Assembly: GCA_020723285.1 (NCBI GenBank)
Contig: DYJE01000002.1
Coordinates: forward strand, 62,001 to 126,000
Reading direction: 5' to 3'
DNA length: 64,000 nucleotides
DNA from: Desulforapulum autotrophicum
GTDB lineage: Bacteria > Desulfobacterota > Desulfobacteria > Desulfobacterales > Desulfolunaceae
Shown: one piece after another, positions 62,206-64,000 of the stretch
Position numbering within the stretch: the first letter of the stretch is position 1
Layout of the letters: the number at the start of each line of letters is the position of its first letter
Position numbers and translations under genes: made by a program
The notes under the pieces: generated by a model
Told to the model about the DNA's origin: nothing
What the model saw: only the letters and a program-made list of their open reading frames with translations
Database searches by the model: none

Positions 62206-63087
62206 ATGCTTTCTGCGGAAACGATAAAAAAAATCAAGAAAATTCATATTCAGAGCCGTCGGCAGGTGGACACCATGATGGCGGGACAGTACAAATCCGT
62301 GTTTCGAGGCACGGGTATGGAATTTGAGGAGGTTCGTGAATACAGCCCCGGAGATGAGGTCAAAAACATCGACTGGAAAGTTTCGGCAAGGATGGACAAA
62401 CCGTATATCAAGCTGTTCAGGGAAGAGCGTGAAGTGGTGGTCATGCTCCTTGTGGATATGAGCGATTCAGGCCTGTTCGGGACAAAAGGCAGGATGAAGA
62501 GGGAAACAGCCGCTGAAATTGCGTCCATTCTTGCTTTTAACGCGATAAGAAACAACGACAAAGTAGGGGTGATTTTATTTACGGACAGGGTTGAAAAATA
62601 CATTCCCCCGAAAAAGGGTTCAGGCCATATCTGGAGGGTCATCCGTGAGATCTATACGTTCAAACCCGAAAACCCGGGCACCAATCTGAGCGAAGCTGTC
62701 CGTTTTTTGGGACATGTAAGTCGCAAACGAACTGTAAGCTTCGTGATATCGGATTTTCTCGATCATGGTTATGAAAAAAATCTTAAAATCGCATCCAAAA
62801 AAAACGAAATGATTTCAGTTCTTCTTTCAGATCCTGGAGATTTTCAGTTGCCGCAGAAGGGAATCATTCTTGCGAAAGATTTTGAAACAGGTGAAGTTTA
62901 CCATATCGACGGTTCAGACCGGCTGACGAGAAAACGCTTCGAAGAGTCAAAACGCCGAGAATATGCTGAAACACTTCAGAATATGAAAAAATCGGGACTT
63001 GACTGTATTGAACTTGATGCAAAATCTCCTGTCGCAGATGCATTGATCCGATATTTCAAGTTCAGGGAGAAAAAAGCATGCAGGTAA
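62206..63087 (+). CDS. DUF58 domain protein
   Basis: 293 residues. It has the DUF58 core: 'YKSVFRGTGMEFEEVREYSPGDEVKNIDWKVSARM' in parts near residues 27-63, then a VWA-like stretch 'VMLLVDMSDSGLFG' with a MIDAS-like Asp-x-Ser-x-Ser, and 'TVSFVISDFLDHG'. Soluble, cytoplasmic. It is found next to MoxR ATPases in many bacteria and probably forms a complex with it. The gene overlaps the next by 10 bp. Confidence 0.92.
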   Translation: MLSAETIKKIKKIHIQSRRQVDTMMAGQYKSVFRGTGMEFEEVREYSPGDEVKNIDWKVSARMDKPYIKLFREEREVVVMLLVDMSDSGLFGTKGRMKRETAAEIASILAFNAIRNNDKVGVILFTDRVEKYIPPKKGSGHIWRVIREIYTFKPENPGTNLSEAVRFLGHVSRKRTVSFVISDFLDHGYEKNLKIASKKNEMISVLLSDPGDFQLPQKGIILAKDFETGEVYHIDGSDRLTRKRFEESKRREYAETLQNMKKSGLDCIELDAKSPVADALIRYFKFREKKACR

Positions 63088-63779
63088 AAGATCTCAGATT
63101 TTTTTTGATTGTGGTCTGCATGATCGGTATTTCAATTTTTTTCACCGTGTGTGCCAATGCTTTTGAATCAGCTCAAACAGACCGTCCATCGGATACGTCA
63201 TCCTCGAATGTTTCCAGCACGCAAACGTTGGACTCAGTTAATGCCATGAATGATATCATCGATATCAAACCTGTGGAAAAAATCGGTTTTGACACAAGGA
63301 TGTTAAGGTATCTGACCTACGCCCTGGCTTCACTGGCCATCGTAATCATTTTGATGTACTGCATGGACAGGATTATCCGGAAGCGAAAAAAAAATCATAG
63401 GAAAAACGAGGTCAAGCTTCCACCTGATAGGGTTGCCATTCAAAACCTCAACGATCTTGAAGCCCAGACGGACCTTGAAGAGAAAGAATACTATTTCAGG
63501 CTCACCGCAATTGTAAGGCATTACATCAAAGGACGTTTTTCAATGGACGCTCCTGAAATGACCACAGAGGAGCTCCTTCCTAAAATCCATTCACTACCTT
63601 TGGACAAAAACCTGGCAGCACAATTAAAAGACCTGTTGAAAACGACGGACCCGATTAAATTCGCCGGAACATCAGCCGGTTCGGAAAAAATTAAAAACGA
63701 CATGACGTTTGCACGGATGTTTATCGAATCCACACGCAAGGTACAGGAAGAAAACACGCCAAAAGGAAATCCGGTTTAA
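63078..63779 (+). CDS. membrane protein of the moxR/bat operon (DUF4381-like position)
   Basis: 233 residues. A hydrophobic start (~7-27) looks like a signal or first TM, followed by a low-complexity periplasmic Ser/Thr stretch. One TM is at ~75-97 ('YLTYALASLAIVIILMYCM'), then a basic stop-transfer 'RKRKKNHRKNE' and a cytoplasmic helical domain ('YYFRLTAIVRHYIKGRFSMDAPEMTTEELLPKI' in parts). The layout and place match DUF4381-type proteins in these operons; the identification rests largely on context. Confidence 0.75.
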   Translation: MQVKDLRFFLIVVCMIGISIFFTVCANAFESAQTDRPSDTSSSNVSSTQTLDSVNAMNDIIDIKPVEKIGFDTRMLRYLTYALASLAIVIILMYCMDRIIRKRKKNHRKNEVKLPPDRVAIQNLNDLEAQTDLEEKEYYFRLTAIVRHYIKGRFSMDAPEMTTEELLPKIHSLPLDKNLAAQLKDLLKTTDPIKFAGTSAGSEKIKNDMTFARMFIESTRKVQEENTPKGNPV

Positions 63780-63782
63780 TCT

Positions 63783-64000
63783 ATGTTCAGATTCGCGTCA
63801 CCATTGTTTTTTTTATGTCTGTTGTTTGTCCCTATTCTTTTGTTTGTCAGAAGAAAAGGACAATTCAGGCCGGTTTTGTTTCAATCAAGAATCGGACAAG
63901 CTGAACGGATAACCGGTTCATTTTTCATACACACCCGTTATGTGGTTCCTTTTTTAAAGTATTCCGCCCTGTGTGTCATGATCATTGCCCTTGCTCGCCC
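63783..64000 (+). CDS. BatA-type VWA protein, 3' end outside window
   Basis: The first 72 residues are visible. 'MFRFASPLFFLCLLFVPILLF' is a hydrophobic start, and 'KYSALCVMIIALARP' is the second helix with the 'ALARP' signature of BatA/VWA proteins. The von Willebrand domain itself should lie beyond the window. It starts 3 bp after the preceding gene and completes the moxR-DUF58-x-batA order. Confidence 0.8.
   Translation, partial: MFRFASPLFFLCLLFVPILLFVRRKGQFRPVLFQSRIGQAERITGSFFIHTRYVVPFLKYSALCVMIIALAR

Overview
The window looks like the chromosome of a strictly anaerobic, respiring delta-proteobacterium (Desulfobacterota, probably a sulfate-reducer relative). The grounds are: an oxygen-defence set (A-type flavoprotein, two rubredoxins, reverse rubrerythrin, flavodoxin); multihaem c-type cytochromes; a DVU0298-like protein; a NifX/NafY-type protein; a molybdopterin-dinucleotide cofactor operon; and many multi-domain sensor kinases. 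I see no rRNA, tRNA, CRISPR array, phage or insertion sequence. The assignment is inferred from gene content, not from a marker gene.

Layout. 1-4.95 kb: 3' part of an NtrC-type regulator, a secreted beta-propeller, a periplasmic solute-binding protein, a Cys-rich unknown and citrate synthase with a clear sigma70 promoter. 5.0-13.2 kb (all +): priA, a YfcE-type phosphodiesterase, an OmpA-DUF1573 protein with an in-frame UGA, a HAD phosphatase, an FKBP lipoprotein, then moeA-mobA-mobB. 13.2-18.0 kb (-): a methyltransferase/glycosyltransferase fusion, an FkbM methyltransferase and a membrane protein with a spermidine-synthase-like domain. 18.3-28.2 kb: four sensor kinases, three of them in one overlapping operon headed by a kinase with three periplasmic binding domains. 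28.3-34.2 kb (-): a TolC/adaptor/RND efflux operon. 34.3-40.4 kb: DUF2892 protein, glutamate dehydrogenase, DVU0298-like protein, FprA, two rubredoxins, reverse rubrerythrin, a Crp/Fnr regulator and a divergent flavodoxin. 40.5-45.7 kb: two multihaem cytochromes, exonuclease III, a binding protein, an SLC13-type permease and a coiled-coil unknown. 45.8-49.2 kb: 5-oxoprolinase pxpB-pxpA-pxpC plus alanine racemase. 49.2-54.2 kb: thiSGHFEC behind a promoter, a TPP riboswitch and an intrinsic terminator. 54.2-61 kb: rhomboid protease, dihydrouridine synthase, LysM transglycosylase, REC-histidine kinase, NifX-like protein, CapA-like protein and TetR regulator. 61-64 kb: moxR-DUF58-unknown-batA operon, cut by the window end.

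The most notable signal is at 8705-8707. A UGA splits an otherwise continuous OmpA-DUF1573 reading frame exactly where this family carries the first Cys of its Cys-Gly-Cys motif. A hairpin follows with its loop 19-22 nt downstream, the position of a bacterial SECIS element. I interpret the gene as a selenoprotein of 373 residues with Sec210. Other points worth checking are the triple-sensor kinase operon, a rubredoxin with altered Cys spacing, a perfect 22-bp palindrome at 43814-43835 and several other candidate operators.
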